From Nonomuraea turcica (GTDB taxonomy: Bacteria > Actinomycetota > Actinomycetes > Streptosporangiales > Streptosporangiaceae): DNA of 64,000 nt. Below the pieces are notes generated by a model, which was not told where the DNA came from, did no database searches, and saw nothing but the letters and a program-made list of their open reading frames with translations. The position numbers were made by a program, and so were the translations under genes. Shown here piece after piece: positions 8,457 to 16,951 of the stretch. The stretch covers positions 310,001 to 374,000 of the forward strand of contig NZ_JAUZQF010000008.1 in assembly GCF_030718205.1 (NCBI RefSeq), given 5' to 3'. Positions within the stretch are counted from its first letter, which is position 1; every line of letters begins with the position of its first letter.

Positions 8457-9134
8457 ATGGCCGGTCGTCCACTGAACGAAGTCGTCGAAGCCGGATGGGC
8501 CACAGCGCTTGAGCCCGTCGCCGAGCAGATCTCCCTGATGGGCGAGTTCCTGCGCAAGGAGATCGCTGAGGGCAGGCAATACCTCCCCGCGGGGACCAAC
8601 GTCCTGCGTGCGTTCAACCAGCCCTTCGACGAGGTCAAGGTGCTGATCGTGGGCCAGGACCCCTACCCGACGCCCGGCCACCCGGTCGGGCTGTCGTTCT
8701 CGGTGGCTGCGGACGTCCGGCCGCTGCCGGGCAGCCTGGTCAACATCTACAAGGAGATGGAGACCGACCTCGGCCTGCCGCGTCCCGCCAACGGCGACCT
8801 GACGCCGTGGGCGGAGCAGGGCGTGCTGCTGCTCAACAGGGTGCTCACCGTGATGCCCGGCAAGCCGGCCTCGCACCGGGGCAAGGGCTGGGAGCAGGTC
8901 ACCGAGCAGGCCATCCGCGCGCTGGTGGCGCGGGCCAAGCCGATGGTGGCGATCCTGTGGGGCCGCGACGCGCGTAACCTCGCGCCGATGCTCGGCGACG
9001 TGCCGCGCATCGAGTCCGCCCATCCCTCCCCGTTGTCGGCGCGCAGCGGCTTCTTCGGCTCGCGGCCTTTCAGCCGGGCCAATGAGCTGCTCGCCCAGCA
9101 GGGCGCGGCGCCTGTGGAGTGGAAGCTGCCTTAG
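8457..9134 (+). CDS. ung: Uracil-DNA glycosylase, family 1
   Basis: 225 aa. Removes uracil from DNA to start base-excision repair. Motif A is GQDPYPTPGHPVG with the catalytic Asp68 and Tyr70; actinobacterial enzymes carry Pro where E. coli has His in GQDPYH. Motif B is HPSPLSARSGFFGSRPFS with His189. Length is normal for the family. Its stop lies one base from the stop of the convergent monooxygenase gene, so no separate terminator is visible. Confidence 0.95.
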   Translation: MAGRPLNEVVEAGWATALEPVAEQISLMGEFLRKEIAEGRQYLPAGTNVLRAFNQPFDEVKVLIVGQDPYPTPGHPVGLSFSVAADVRPLPGSLVNIYKEMETDLGLPRPANGDLTPWAEQGVLLLNRVLTVMPGKPASHRGKGWEQVTEQAIRALVARAKPMVAILWGRDARNLAPMLGDVPRIESAHPSPLSARSGFFGSRPFSRANELLAQQGAAPVEWKLP

Positions 9135-9135
9135 C

Positions 9136-10731
9136 TCAGCGGCTGAGTACGCGCCGCAGGACCCGCTCCAGCGTGGCGAGCGGGTCGGGGTCGGCGTCCG
9201 GGGAGCGCCAGGCCACATATCCGTCCGGCCGGACCAGGACGGCGCCGCCCCCGCTGACGCCGTACCTCTCCCGCCAGCAGCCCTCCGCGTCCTTCAGCTC
9301 GTCGCCGATCAGCAGCCGCGTGAGCTGCACCCCCAATCGCTCCTTGATCAGGCGTCCGGCGTCGATCCACGCCTGACCCCCTTCTTTGTCGGCCAGCAGG
9401 ACGAAGCCGGAGCCGAACAGGTCGATGGTGGAGATGGGCTGACCCTCCCAGTCGAGCACCACGTGCGGGGCGCGGCTGCCTGGACGACCGTGCGGCACGC
9501 GGGGATCCTCCAGGATCGAGCCGTCGTCGCCGGGTTCGTCCAGAATCGCCGTGGAGTGGTAGCGGTATCCGATGAGGGCGCCGATCGGGTCCTCCAGGGG
9601 CTCGGGGTAGCCGACACGGGCCGCGGGAGGCATGCGTACGCCGAGGTTGGCGAGCTGGGCGTCGGCCGTCAGCGTGCCGATGGGACGGCGCTCGGCGTCG
9701 TAGGTGTCGAGGAACCCGGGACCGGCCTGCCCGGAGAGCACCAGCCAGAGCCGCCAGGCGATGTCACAGCCGTCCTGGAGCGCCGTGCTGCCGCCCTGCC
9801 CGCCGGTGGGCGGCATGGTGTGGGCCGCGTCCCCCGCGAAGAACACCCGCCCGGCCCGGTAGGTGTCGGCCAGCACGTGCGCCATGGCGAAGGTCGTCTT
9901 GTCCAGGATGCGCACGTCCAGGTCGGGCCGGTCGGCGGCGATGCGGATCAGCTCGACGCAGCGCTCGTCGGGGAAGTCGGCCTCGCTCTCGCCCTCCGCG
10001 AGGTTGACGCCGAGCACGTGCGCGCCCACGCCGGTGCCGGTCAGGATCACTCCGGTGAAGACCTCGTTCTGCAGGTACCACAAGGTGACCTCGCGGTCGC
10101 GCACCAGGCCGGACAGGTCGGCGTCGAACATGATCGAGCACGTCCGGCCCAGCTCCCCCTTGCCGGAGGCCGGCACGCCCAGGAGCCGGCGCAGCGGGCT
10201 CCGGTAGCCGTCGGCGGCCACGACGTAGTCAGCCCGCACCAGGCGCTCCTCACCGGCGGTGCGGATCAGCGCCGTCACCCCGGCCGCGTCCTGCTCCAGC
10301 GAACGCAACTCGGTGGAGAAACGCAGGTCGGCGCCGAGCTCCTCGGCCCTGTGGCGGAGCACGCGCTCGACCTCGGCCTGGGGCGCGCCGACCATCGCGG
10401 CGGGGGTGATGCCGGCCAGGAAGGCCAGCTCCTCGCGCTCGTCGCTCATGATCATGTGCGGGTCCGGGTCGGCCAGGCTCTTGCCGATCGCGATGCGCAT
10501 GTTGTCGCCGATGCCGGCCCACATGTCGCTCAGGGCTTCTTCGACGCCGGGCACGGGGCGCAGCAGCTCGACGGCTCGCGGGCCGACGCCGAACGCCTTG
10601 GGCTGGACCGATGTGCTCGGGTGCCGTTCGACCAGCATGACCGGCACGTCGCGCCAGGCCAGGAGCAGCGCCGCGCTCAGCCCCCCATACCCGCCGCCGA
10701 CCACGAGGACCGGCACTCGCTCATGCTCCAT
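9136..10731 (-). CDS. FAD-dependent aromatic hydroxylase (PHBH/TcmG fold)
   Basis: 531 aa class A flavoprotein monooxygenase. Dinucleotide-binding motif VVGGGYGGLSAALLLA at the N-terminus, and the second FAD motif VFFAGDAAHTMPPTGGQGG at about residue 290. The C-terminal domain (IDLFGSGFVLLAD, then a thioredoxin-like fold with VLVRPDGYVAWR) is of the type found in polyketide and rifampicin hydroxylases. ATG at 10731 was chosen for its GGGGAG ribosome site, 51 bp inside the longest frame. No biosynthetic cluster surrounds it, so detoxification or an orphan tailoring role is possible. Substrate unknown. Confidence 0.87.
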   Translation of the reverse strand: MEHERVPVLVVGGGYGGLSAALLLAWRDVPVMLVERHPSTSVQPKAFGVGPRAVELLRPVPGVEEALSDMWAGIGDNMRIAIGKSLADPDPHMIMSDEREELAFLAGITPAAMVGAPQAEVERVLRHRAEELGADLRFSTELRSLEQDAAGVTALIRTAGEERLVRADYVVAADGYRSPLRRLLGVPASGKGELGRTCSIMFDADLSGLVRDREVTLWYLQNEVFTGVILTGTGVGAHVLGVNLAEGESEADFPDERCVELIRIAADRPDLDVRILDKTTFAMAHVLADTYRAGRVFFAGDAAHTMPPTGGQGGSTALQDGCDIAWRLWLVLSGQAGPGFLDTYDAERRPIGTLTADAQLANLGVRMPPAARVGYPEPLEDPIGALIGYRYHSTAILDEPGDDGSILEDPRVPHGRPGSRAPHVVLDWEGQPISTIDLFGSGFVLLADKEGGQAWIDAGRLIKERLGVQLTRLLIGDELKDAEGCWRERYGVSGGGAVLVRPDGYVAWRSPDADPDPLATLERVLRRVLSR

Positions 10732-10780
10732 TGCTCTCCCCCTTCGGGAACGCGTACTATCGCGTCTGGCGGTCGAGCAC

Positions 10781-10822
10781 ACGATATGTCGCGTCGATGG
10801 AGAGAGTCAAGATATATCTCGA
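10781..10822 (-). promoter_or_regulatory. Promoter of the monooxygenase gene with overlapping operator-like dyad
   Basis: On the minus strand TTGACT (10805-10810) is followed after 18 bases by TATCGT (10781-10786). A 16-bp near-palindrome TCAAGATATATCTCGA (10807-10822, one mismatched pair) covers the -35, as expected for a repressor operator of TetR or MarR type. No such regulator is adjacent. Confidence 0.5.
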
Positions 10823-10862
10823 GTTGGCTGAGAGGTCTCCCCCGGCATGGTCGGCGGGAGGA

Positions 10863-11156
10863 CTACTCCGACAGGTGGCGTTCCAAGGACTCGACCTTGG
10901 AGGTCATGCCGTCCGTGATCCCCTGCCGCATGTCGGCCTTGAGCACCAGGCTCACCCTGGGAGCGACCTCCGCCACCGCCTCCACGGCCCGCTTGACGAC
11001 GTCCATGACCTCGTCCCACTCACCCTCGATCGTGGTGAACATCGCGTCCGTCCGGTTGGGCAGGCCGCTGGAGCGGACCACCTTGACGGCGCGGGCAACG
11101 GGCTCGGCGACGCCCTCGCCGACGCCCAGCGGGGTGATGGAGAATGCGACGATCAC
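10863..11156 (-). CDS. Thiamine-binding-like protein, MTH1187/UPF0045 family
   Basis: 97 aa, the usual length of this ferredoxin-like family (PF01910, relatives of YkoF that bind thiamine or similar ligands). Family hallmarks are the N-terminal strand MIVAFSITPLGVGEGV, the LPNRTDAMFTTIEGEWDEVM segment, and a C-terminal helix following RVSLVLKADMR. Cytosolic, probably oligomeric. It is transcribed towards the monooxygenase gene but is separated by 131 bp and that gene's promoter. Physiological ligand not certain. Confidence 0.85.
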   Translation of the reverse strand: MIVAFSITPLGVGEGVAEPVARAVKVVRSSGLPNRTDAMFTTIEGEWDEVMDVVKRAVEAVAEVAPRVSLVLKADMRQGITDGMTSKVESLERHLSE

Positions 11157-11261
11157 GGTGTGCCCCTTGCGGCTATGGGTGCGGCTGGAAGGTCTCGATC
11201 TTAGCGAGCGACATGCGAAAAGCCACGACGCCTCCGAACGCCGTGGCCACCGCTGTGTCGG

Positions 11262-11579
11262 TCACACGTGGTCGTGCTCTTCTTCTTCCTCGCTGGGTCC
11301 CTCCGACGGCTCCACGCCGAGCACGGCCTCGCGGGGCTCGATCTCGGCGATATGGTCGACCAGCGCCAGCACGTGGTCCGGCTCGATCAGCCACTGCAAT
11401 GCCGAGGCGCCGGTGTCGTCGGCGTTGACGAGCTCGGCCTGCTCCGTACGCTCCTCCTCGGTGAGGTCCGCGTCGGGGTGGCGGATCTCGGCCAGCGCCG
11501 CCGCCTGCAGCGCGTCGATGTCGAGCACCTCGACGGTCAGCTCGACCGTGAGGCGCAGGAACTTCGGTTCATCACTCAT
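11262..11579 (-). CDS. Hypothetical acidic protein
   Basis: 105 aa from the ATG at 11579 (MSDEPKFLRLTVELTVEVLD). A beta-rich N-terminal third is followed by a helical middle and a very acidic tail (EGPSEEEEEHDHV). The tail resembles a disordered or metal-binding end, but this is not evidence of function. It lies 38 bp downstream of the next gene on the same strand and probably shares its transcript. I do not recognise a family. Confidence 0.6.
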   Translation of the reverse strand: MSDEPKFLRLTVELTVEVLDIDALQAAALAEIRHPDADLTEEERTEQAELVNADDTGASALQWLIEPDHVLALVDHIAEIEPREAVLGVEPSEGPSEEEEEHDHV

Positions 11580-11617
11580 GGCGACGATCGTAGTCGTGTC
11601 GCCGTGGCCAGAAGTGC

Positions 11618-12193
11618 TCAGGACGACCACGCGTGGCGGGCCAGGAACCCGCGCTCGCCGGTGGCGTACTCCTGGAACGCCTGCCGCACCTCCTCCAGCT
11701 CCGGCACCTCCGTGCGGATGAGCGTGCCCTCTTTGTACTCCAGGTCGTAGCCCGGGGAGACCTGCAGGAAGTGGCGGCCGAAGTTCACCAGGGCCACGAA
11801 CGGGTTCTGCGGGGACAACGTGGCCAGCACGTCGTGCACCAAGCCGAGGTCGGGATCGTGCACGATCATCCCGTCCCCGGTGTGCAGTTGCATGCCGTCG
11901 TAGACGCCCAGCGGCGCCACGTTGTGCACGAGGTCGCGTTGCGGGTCGTAGCAGACCAGGCCGTGCGCCCGCGCGATCGTGAACACCTGCGCGGACGTCT
12001 CGTCCATCGTGTCCAGATCCATCGTCACCAGCACGTGCCCCGGATAGACCGTGACCTCGCCGGGCAGCTCCTTGGCGACGTCGGGCACGTCCCCGGTCAC
12101 CGGCTCGGTCCGCTTGACCGCCAGATAGGCGGCGCGGGCCTGGTCCCTGCTGATCGGCACCGGCTCGTCCCAGACCATCAACTCAACGCTCAT
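11618..12193 (-). CDS. Conserved-looking hypothetical protein
   Basis: 191 aa from ATG 12193 (MSVELMVWDEPVPIS); an alternative in-frame ATG lies 24 bp upstream at 12217. No signal peptide or transmembrane segment. The middle (GEVTVYPGHVLVTMDLDTMDETSAQVFTIARAHGLVCYDPQRDLVHN) looks like an alpha/beta fold. The composition fits a cytosolic enzyme-like or immunity-like protein, but no motif allows a call. Probably co-transcribed with the 105-aa protein downstream. Confidence 0.65.
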   Translation of the reverse strand: MSVELMVWDEPVPISRDQARAAYLAVKRTEPVTGDVPDVAKELPGEVTVYPGHVLVTMDLDTMDETSAQVFTIARAHGLVCYDPQRDLVHNVAPLGVYDGMQLHTGDGMIVHDPDLGLVHDVLATLSPQNPFVALVNFGRHFLQVSPGYDLEYKEGTLIRTEVPELEEVRQAFQEYATGERGFLARHAWSS

Positions 12194-12253
12194 CGGTCCA
12201 TCTTCTCCAACCCGCATCGCGACCGTGCGCCGCAGGGGCCGTTAAGCAGGTCA

Positions 12254-12545
12254 CTACCTGGGTTTTTCCGACTCCGGCACCAGTTCGGAGGTGCAGTGGG
12301 CGCAGCGCCGGGCCTCGGCAGGGATGTCGCTGAGGCACTCGGGGCACTGCTTGGTCGTGGCCGCCTTGTCGCGATCGAACAGTCTGATCAGCTTGGTCAT
12401 CGGGGCCACGATCAGCCAGTAGACGATGGCCGCGATGAGCAGGAAGCTGATCACGTGGTTGAGGAAGTCACGTGGCGCCGACGATCACGGCCACCGCCAG
12501 CTCCACGATGTTGCCGCGAAGTAAGAACTGCTTGAAACCGCTCAT
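12254..12545 (-). pseudogene. mscL: Decayed mscL (large-conductance mechanosensitive channel)
   Basis: From ATG 12545 the minus strand encodes MSGFKQFLLRGNIVELAVAV, then IVGAT and a TGA at 12470-12468. In another frame directly after this, FLNHVISFLLIAAIVYWLIV continues with a C-terminal zinc ribbon (CPECLSDIPAEARRCAHC). The first piece is the N-terminal amphipathic helix and start of TM1 of MscL; the second is TM2 plus the Cys4 tail found in actinobacterial MscL proteins. The missing middle (rest of TM1 and the periplasmic loop, roughly 45 residues) has been lost with a frame change. The gene cannot make a channel. A GTG at 12454 could start a 66-aa remnant. Confidence 0.85.
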
Positions 12546-12580
12546 GACGCGCCACGTTGCCGGGAACCGGCCTCGCAAAC

Positions 12581-12599
12581 TCCTGCCACGACGGCAGGA
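12581..12599. other. Small hairpin between mscL remnant and glgX
   Basis: Inverted repeat TCCTGCC-ACGAC-GGCAGGA (7-bp arms). It sits in the divergent gap upstream of both genes. It may be a regulatory hairpin or chance; no promoter can be assigned with confidence here. Confidence 0.25.
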
Positions 12600-12702
12600 C
12601 CGGCTCACCCTCGCTCAGCTGGAGTAACGACCTGGTGAGCGTGGGAAGGAAGAAGGAGGTTCGGCAATGCCCGGGTTGTCCGGCTGAGCGGGGGGACAGA
12701 AC

Positions 12703-14823
12703 ATGGGGAGAGACCGCAAGGGAGCCTCGATGATCGAGATCTGGCCGGGAGACCCCTATCCGCTCGGAGCCACCTATGACGGGGCCGGCACCAATTTCTC
12801 GCTCTACACCGAGGTCGCGGACCAGGTCGAGTTGTGCCTGTTCGACGAGGACAACGTGGAGTCGAGGGTGCCGCTCAGTGAGGTGGACGGCTTCATCTGG
12901 CATGGCTACCTGCCGGGCATCGGGCCTGGCCAGCGATATGGCTACCGGGTCCACGGGCCGTACGATCCGGCGCGCGGGATGCGGTGCAATCCGGCCAAGG
13001 TGCTGCTCGACCCCTACGCCATGGCCATCGAGGGCGGGGTGACCTGGAACGAGGCCGTGTACGGCTACCGCTTCGGCCACCCCGACACGCGCAACGACCT
13101 GGACTCGGCCCCGTACGTGCCGCGTTCGGTCGTGATCAACCCGTTCTTCGGCTGGGGCCACGACCGGCCGCCCGCCAGGCCGTACCACGACACTGTGATC
13201 TACGAGGCCCACGTGCGCGGGTTGTCGATCAGCCATCCCAAGATCCCCAAGCATCTGCGCGGCACGTACGCGGCCCTGCACCACCCCGAGATCCTCGACC
13301 ACCTCACCAAGCTGGGCGTGACGGCGCTGGAGCTCATGCCGGTGCACCAGTTCGTCACCGACCACATCCTGGAGCAGCGCGGGCTGTCCAACTACTGGGG
13401 TTACAACTCGATCGGGTTCTTCGCGCCGCACAACCGCTACTCCAGCCAGGGGCAGCGCGGCGGGCAGGTGCTGGAGTTCAAGGCCATGGTCAGGGGGCTA
13501 CACGAGGCGGGCATCGAGGTGATCCTGGACGTCGTCTACAACCACACCGCCGAGGGCAACCATCTGGGGCCGACGCTGGGCTTCCGGGGGATCGACAACG
13601 TCAACTACTACCGGCTGGTCAGCAACGACAAGCGGTACTACGTGGACACCACCGGCACGGGCAACAGCCTGCTCATGCGCTCCCCGCACGTGCTGCAGAT
13701 GATCATGGACTCGCTGCGATACTGGGTCATCGAGATGCACGTGGACGGGTTCCGCTTCGACCTGGCCTCGACGCTGGCCAGGGAGCTGCACGAGGTGGAC
13801 CGGCTGAGCGCGTTCTTCGACCTGGTGCAGCAGGACCCCGTGTTGTCGCAGGTCAAGCTCATCGCCGAGCCGTGGGACGTCGGCCCCGGCGGCTATCAGG
13901 TCGGCAACTTCCCGTCCCGGTGGACCGAGTGGAACGGGCGCTACCGCGACACCATCCGCGACCTGTGGCGCGGGCAGGCGGCCACCCTGCCGGAGTTCGG
14001 GTCGCGCTTCACCGGCTCGAGCGATCTCTACCAGGACGACAGCCGCCGGCCCGCCGCCTCGATCAACTTCGTCACCTGCCACGACGGCTTCACCCTGCAG
14101 GACCTGGTCTCGTACAACAACAAGCACAACGAGGCCAACAAGGAGGGCAACCGCGACGGCACCGACGACAACAGGTCGTGGAACTGCGGCGAGGAGGGCC
14201 CGGCGGGCATCGCCATCGAATCGCTGCGCGAGCAGCAGAAACGCAACTTCCTCACCACGCTGTTCCTGTCCCAGGGCGTGCCCATGCTCTCCCACGGCGA
14301 CGAGCTGGGCCGCACGCAGCGGGGCAACAACAACGGCTACTGCCAGAACAACGAGCTGACCTGGGTCGACTGGTCGGACGTGCGGGAAAACTGGCTGCTG
14401 CTGGAGTTCACGCAGAGCCTGGCGGCGCTGCGGAAGAAACATCCGGTGTTCCGCCGCAGGAGGTTCTTCTACGGCAAGCCGGTCCGTGGCCAGAACGACA
14501 TCGCCTGGCTCACCCCCTCCGGTGAGGAGATGACCGACAGCGACTGGACCGTCGGATACGCCAAGTCGCTGGCCGTCTTCCTCAACGGCGAGGCCATCAC
14601 CGAGCCGGACCGGCGCGGCCGGCCGATCCGGGACGACTCGTTCCTCCTGCTGTTCAACGCCCACTACGACACGATCAAGTTCACGATCCCCGAGGACTAT
14701 GGCGAGATGTGGCACACGGAGATCGACACCGCCATGCCGATCATGCTCGACGCGCGGATGTGCCGCGGCGGCGAGGCGATCGCGGTGCCCGGCCGCAGCG
14801 TACGGGTGCTGCGCCGTGTCTAA
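12703..14823 (+). CDS. glgX: Glycogen debranching enzyme GlgX
   Basis: 706 aa GH13 isoamylase-type enzyme that hydrolyses alpha-1,6 branches of glycogen or limit dextrins. N-terminal CBM48 begins at GAGTNFSLYTEVADQVELCLFD. GH13 regions: DVVYNHTAEGN (I), VDGFRFDLA (II, nucleophile Asp), LIAEPWDVG (III, Glu), FVTCHDG (IV, His-Asp). A second in-frame ATG at 12730 (MIEIWPGDPYPLG) matches the usual family start; both have purine-rich leaders. Its stop overlaps the treY GTG by 8 bp, so debranching feeds TreY/TreZ. Confidence 0.95.
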   Translation: MGRDRKGASMIEIWPGDPYPLGATYDGAGTNFSLYTEVADQVELCLFDEDNVESRVPLSEVDGFIWHGYLPGIGPGQRYGYRVHGPYDPARGMRCNPAKVLLDPYAMAIEGGVTWNEAVYGYRFGHPDTRNDLDSAPYVPRSVVINPFFGWGHDRPPARPYHDTVIYEAHVRGLSISHPKIPKHLRGTYAALHHPEILDHLTKLGVTALELMPVHQFVTDHILEQRGLSNYWGYNSIGFFAPHNRYSSQGQRGGQVLEFKAMVRGLHEAGIEVILDVVYNHTAEGNHLGPTLGFRGIDNVNYYRLVSNDKRYYVDTTGTGNSLLMRSPHVLQMIMDSLRYWVIEMHVDGFRFDLASTLARELHEVDRLSAFFDLVQQDPVLSQVKLIAEPWDVGPGGYQVGNFPSRWTEWNGRYRDTIRDLWRGQAATLPEFGSRFTGSSDLYQDDSRRPAASINFVTCHDGFTLQDLVSYNNKHNEANKEGNRDGTDDNRSWNCGEEGPAGIAIESLREQQKRNFLTTLFLSQGVPMLSHGDELGRTQRGNNNGYCQNNELTWVDWSDVRENWLLLEFTQSLAALRKKHPVFRRRRFFYGKPVRGQNDIAWLTPSGEEMTDSDWTVGYAKSLAVFLNGEAITEPDRRGRPIRDDSFLLLFNAHYDTIKFTIPEDYGEMWHTEIDTAMPIMLDARMCRGGEAIAVPGRSVRVLRRV

Positions 14824-16951
14824 GCCGGTTTCCACCTACCGGGTGCAGCTGACCCCGGACTTCGGCTTCGCCCAGGTGGCCGAGATCGCCGGCTACTTGC
14901 GCGACCTCGGCGTGAGCCACGTCTACCTGTCGCCGATCCTGCAGTCCACGCCCGAGTCGCGGCACGGCTACGACGTCATCGACCACTCCAGGATCAGGGA
15001 CGAGTTCGGCGGGGCGAGCGGATTCAGGGAGATGGCACAGCAGCTGGCCGCCCAGGACCTGGGCGTGGTGGTGGACATCGTGCCGAACCATATGAACACG
15101 ATGAACGCCCAGTTCTGGTCGGTCTTAAAAAACGGGCCGGACTCGCCGTACGCGAAGTGGTTCGACATCGAATGGGTGGACGGGAAGGTGGCGCTGCCGG
15201 TCCTCGGGGACGACACGCCGCCTGTGGTCGATGGCGACGTGCTGCGTTACCACGAGCACACCTTCCCCTATCCCGGGCACTACCGGCTGGTCGACTGGCG
15301 CGAAGGGCCCGGCTACCGGCGCTTCTTCGACGTGTCGACGCTGATCGGGCTGCGGGTGGAGGACCCGGCCGTGTTGTTCGCCACGCATGAGGTGATCTTC
15401 TGGCTGCTCGACGAGGGGCTGGTGGACGGGCTGCGGGTGGATCACCCGGACGGGCTCGCCGACCCGCGCGGCTACCTCGACCGGCTGCGGGCCCGGGCAG
15501 GCGAGACCTGGACGGTCGTCGAGAAGATCCTCATCGGTCCCGAGCTGCTGCCCGGCGACTGGGCCTGCGACGGCACCACCGGCTACGACGTGCTCAACCG
15601 GGTCAACGGCCTCTTCGTCGACCCGGCGGGCAAGGAGCCGCTCGTCCGGCTCTTCACCGAACTGACCGGGCAGCCCGCCGATTACCGGCCGGTGATGGCC
15701 CAGGCCAAGCGGGAGGTCCTGGAGCTGTTCTTCGGCGCCGAGGTCAACCGGCTGGCCAGGGCCACCGGGTGCGCTCCCGACGCGGTGCGGGAGCTGCTCG
15801 CCGCGATGCCGGTCTACCGCGCGTACGTGGTGCCGGGCGAGCCGGCGCCGCCCGAGTCCGTCGAGATCGTCGAGCTGGCCGCCGAGGCCTGCTCCCCCGC
15901 CGTGCAACCGCTCGTCCGCCAGGTCCTGTACGGCTCCGCCGAGTCCATCGTGCGCTTCCAGCAGTCGTGCGGCCCGGTCATGGCCAAAGGGGTCGAGGAC
16001 ACGGCTCTCTATCGGTGGTATCCGCTGGCCTGCCTCAACGAGGTCGGCGGAGAGCCGGACGCGTTCGGGGTTTCCGTAGAGGACTTCCACGACTACTGCG
16101 CCGAGCTGCTGCCGTACACGATGACCACGCTGTCCACCCACGACACCAAGCGGTCGGAGGACGTGCGGGCCCGGCTGTCGGTGTTGTCGGAGCTGCCGGA
16201 GGAGTGGGCCGCGGCGGTGGCGCAATGGTCGGCGACCGTGCGGTTCGATCCCCACCTGGACTATCTGGCCTGGCAGAACCTCATGGCGGCCTGGCCCATC
16301 TCGGCCGAGCGGTTCACGGACTACCTGCTCAAGGCGGCCCGCGAGGCGAAGACCGCCATTTCCTGGATAAATCCGGATCCGTCCTATGAGCGGGGCTTGC
16401 GGGAGTTCGCCGAGGCCGCCGTCCGGCTGCCGATCGGGGAGTTCACCGAGCGGATCGAGCCCTTCGCGATGTCCAACTCGCTGGGCGCCAAGCTCGTGCA
16501 GCTCATGATGCCCGGGGTGCCCGACGTGTACCAGGGCAACGAGACGACCGACTTCTCACTCGTCGATCCGGACAACCGGCGGCCGGTGACGTACCCGCGC
16601 AAGCCCGAGACCTCGTGGGACGCGGCCAAACTCCTGGTCACCACCCAGGCGCTGCGGCTGCGCCGGCGGCTCGGGGGCGCGGCGGCGTACCTGCCGATGC
16701 GCGCGGAGGGGGAGGCGGCGGAGCATGTGATCGCCTTCGCCCGCGGGGACGATCATCACCCGCGGGCCGTCGCCCTGGCCACCCGGCTCCCGGTGCGCCT
16801 GGCCAGGACCGGCTGGGGCGGCACGACGTTGACGTTGCCCGCGGGCACATGGCGGGACCTGCTCACCGGCGGCCTCCATACGGGCCGGATCCCGCTCGCT
16901 CACCTGCTCGGTCAATACCCCGTCTCACTCCTGGAGAGACATGATCTTTGA
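14816..16951 (+). CDS. treY: Maltooligosyl trehalose synthase
   Basis: 711 aa GH13 enzyme that converts the reducing end of maltodextrin to an alpha,alpha-1,1 linkage. Start is STYRVQLTPDFGFAQVAEIA, standard for TreY; conserved segments include VVDIVPNHM, GLRVDHPDGLADP, TVVEKIL and TTLSTHDTKRSEDVRARL. GTG at 14816 lies inside the end of glgX; the gene also overlaps treZ by 11 bp. Leu104 is a TTA codon (15125-15127) followed by AAA AAC, rare in this GC-rich context and a possible point of bldA dependence. Confidence 0.96.
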   Translation: MSKPVSTYRVQLTPDFGFAQVAEIAGYLRDLGVSHVYLSPILQSTPESRHGYDVIDHSRIRDEFGGASGFREMAQQLAAQDLGVVVDIVPNHMNTMNAQFWSVLKNGPDSPYAKWFDIEWVDGKVALPVLGDDTPPVVDGDVLRYHEHTFPYPGHYRLVDWREGPGYRRFFDVSTLIGLRVEDPAVLFATHEVIFWLLDEGLVDGLRVDHPDGLADPRGYLDRLRARAGETWTVVEKILIGPELLPGDWACDGTTGYDVLNRVNGLFVDPAGKEPLVRLFTELTGQPADYRPVMAQAKREVLELFFGAEVNRLARATGCAPDAVRELLAAMPVYRAYVVPGEPAPPESVEIVELAAEACSPAVQPLVRQVLYGSAESIVRFQQSCGPVMAKGVEDTALYRWYPLACLNEVGGEPDAFGVSVEDFHDYCAELLPYTMTTLSTHDTKRSEDVRARLSVLSELPEEWAAAVAQWSATVRFDPHLDYLAWQNLMAAWPISAERFTDYLLKAAREAKTAISWINPDPSYERGLREFAEAAVRLPIGEFTERIEPFAMSNSLGAKLVQLMMPGVPDVYQGNETTDFSLVDPDNRRPVTYPRKPETSWDAAKLLVTTQALRLRRRLGGAAAYLPMRAEGEAAEHVIAFARGDDHHPRAVALATRLPVRLARTGWGGTTLTLPAGTWRDLLTGGLHTGRIPLAHLLGQYPVSLLERHDL

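Noticed and set aside
9082..11721. An 879-codon plus-strand frame
   Set aside because: It covers the monooxygenase and thiamine-binding-like genes in antisense; composition and lack of motifs mark it as a shadow.
12254..12454. A functional 66-aa zinc-ribbon membrane protein
   Set aside because: The sequence is the exact C-terminal part of MscL and the N-terminal part lies directly upstream in another frame, so a remnant is more likely than a gene.
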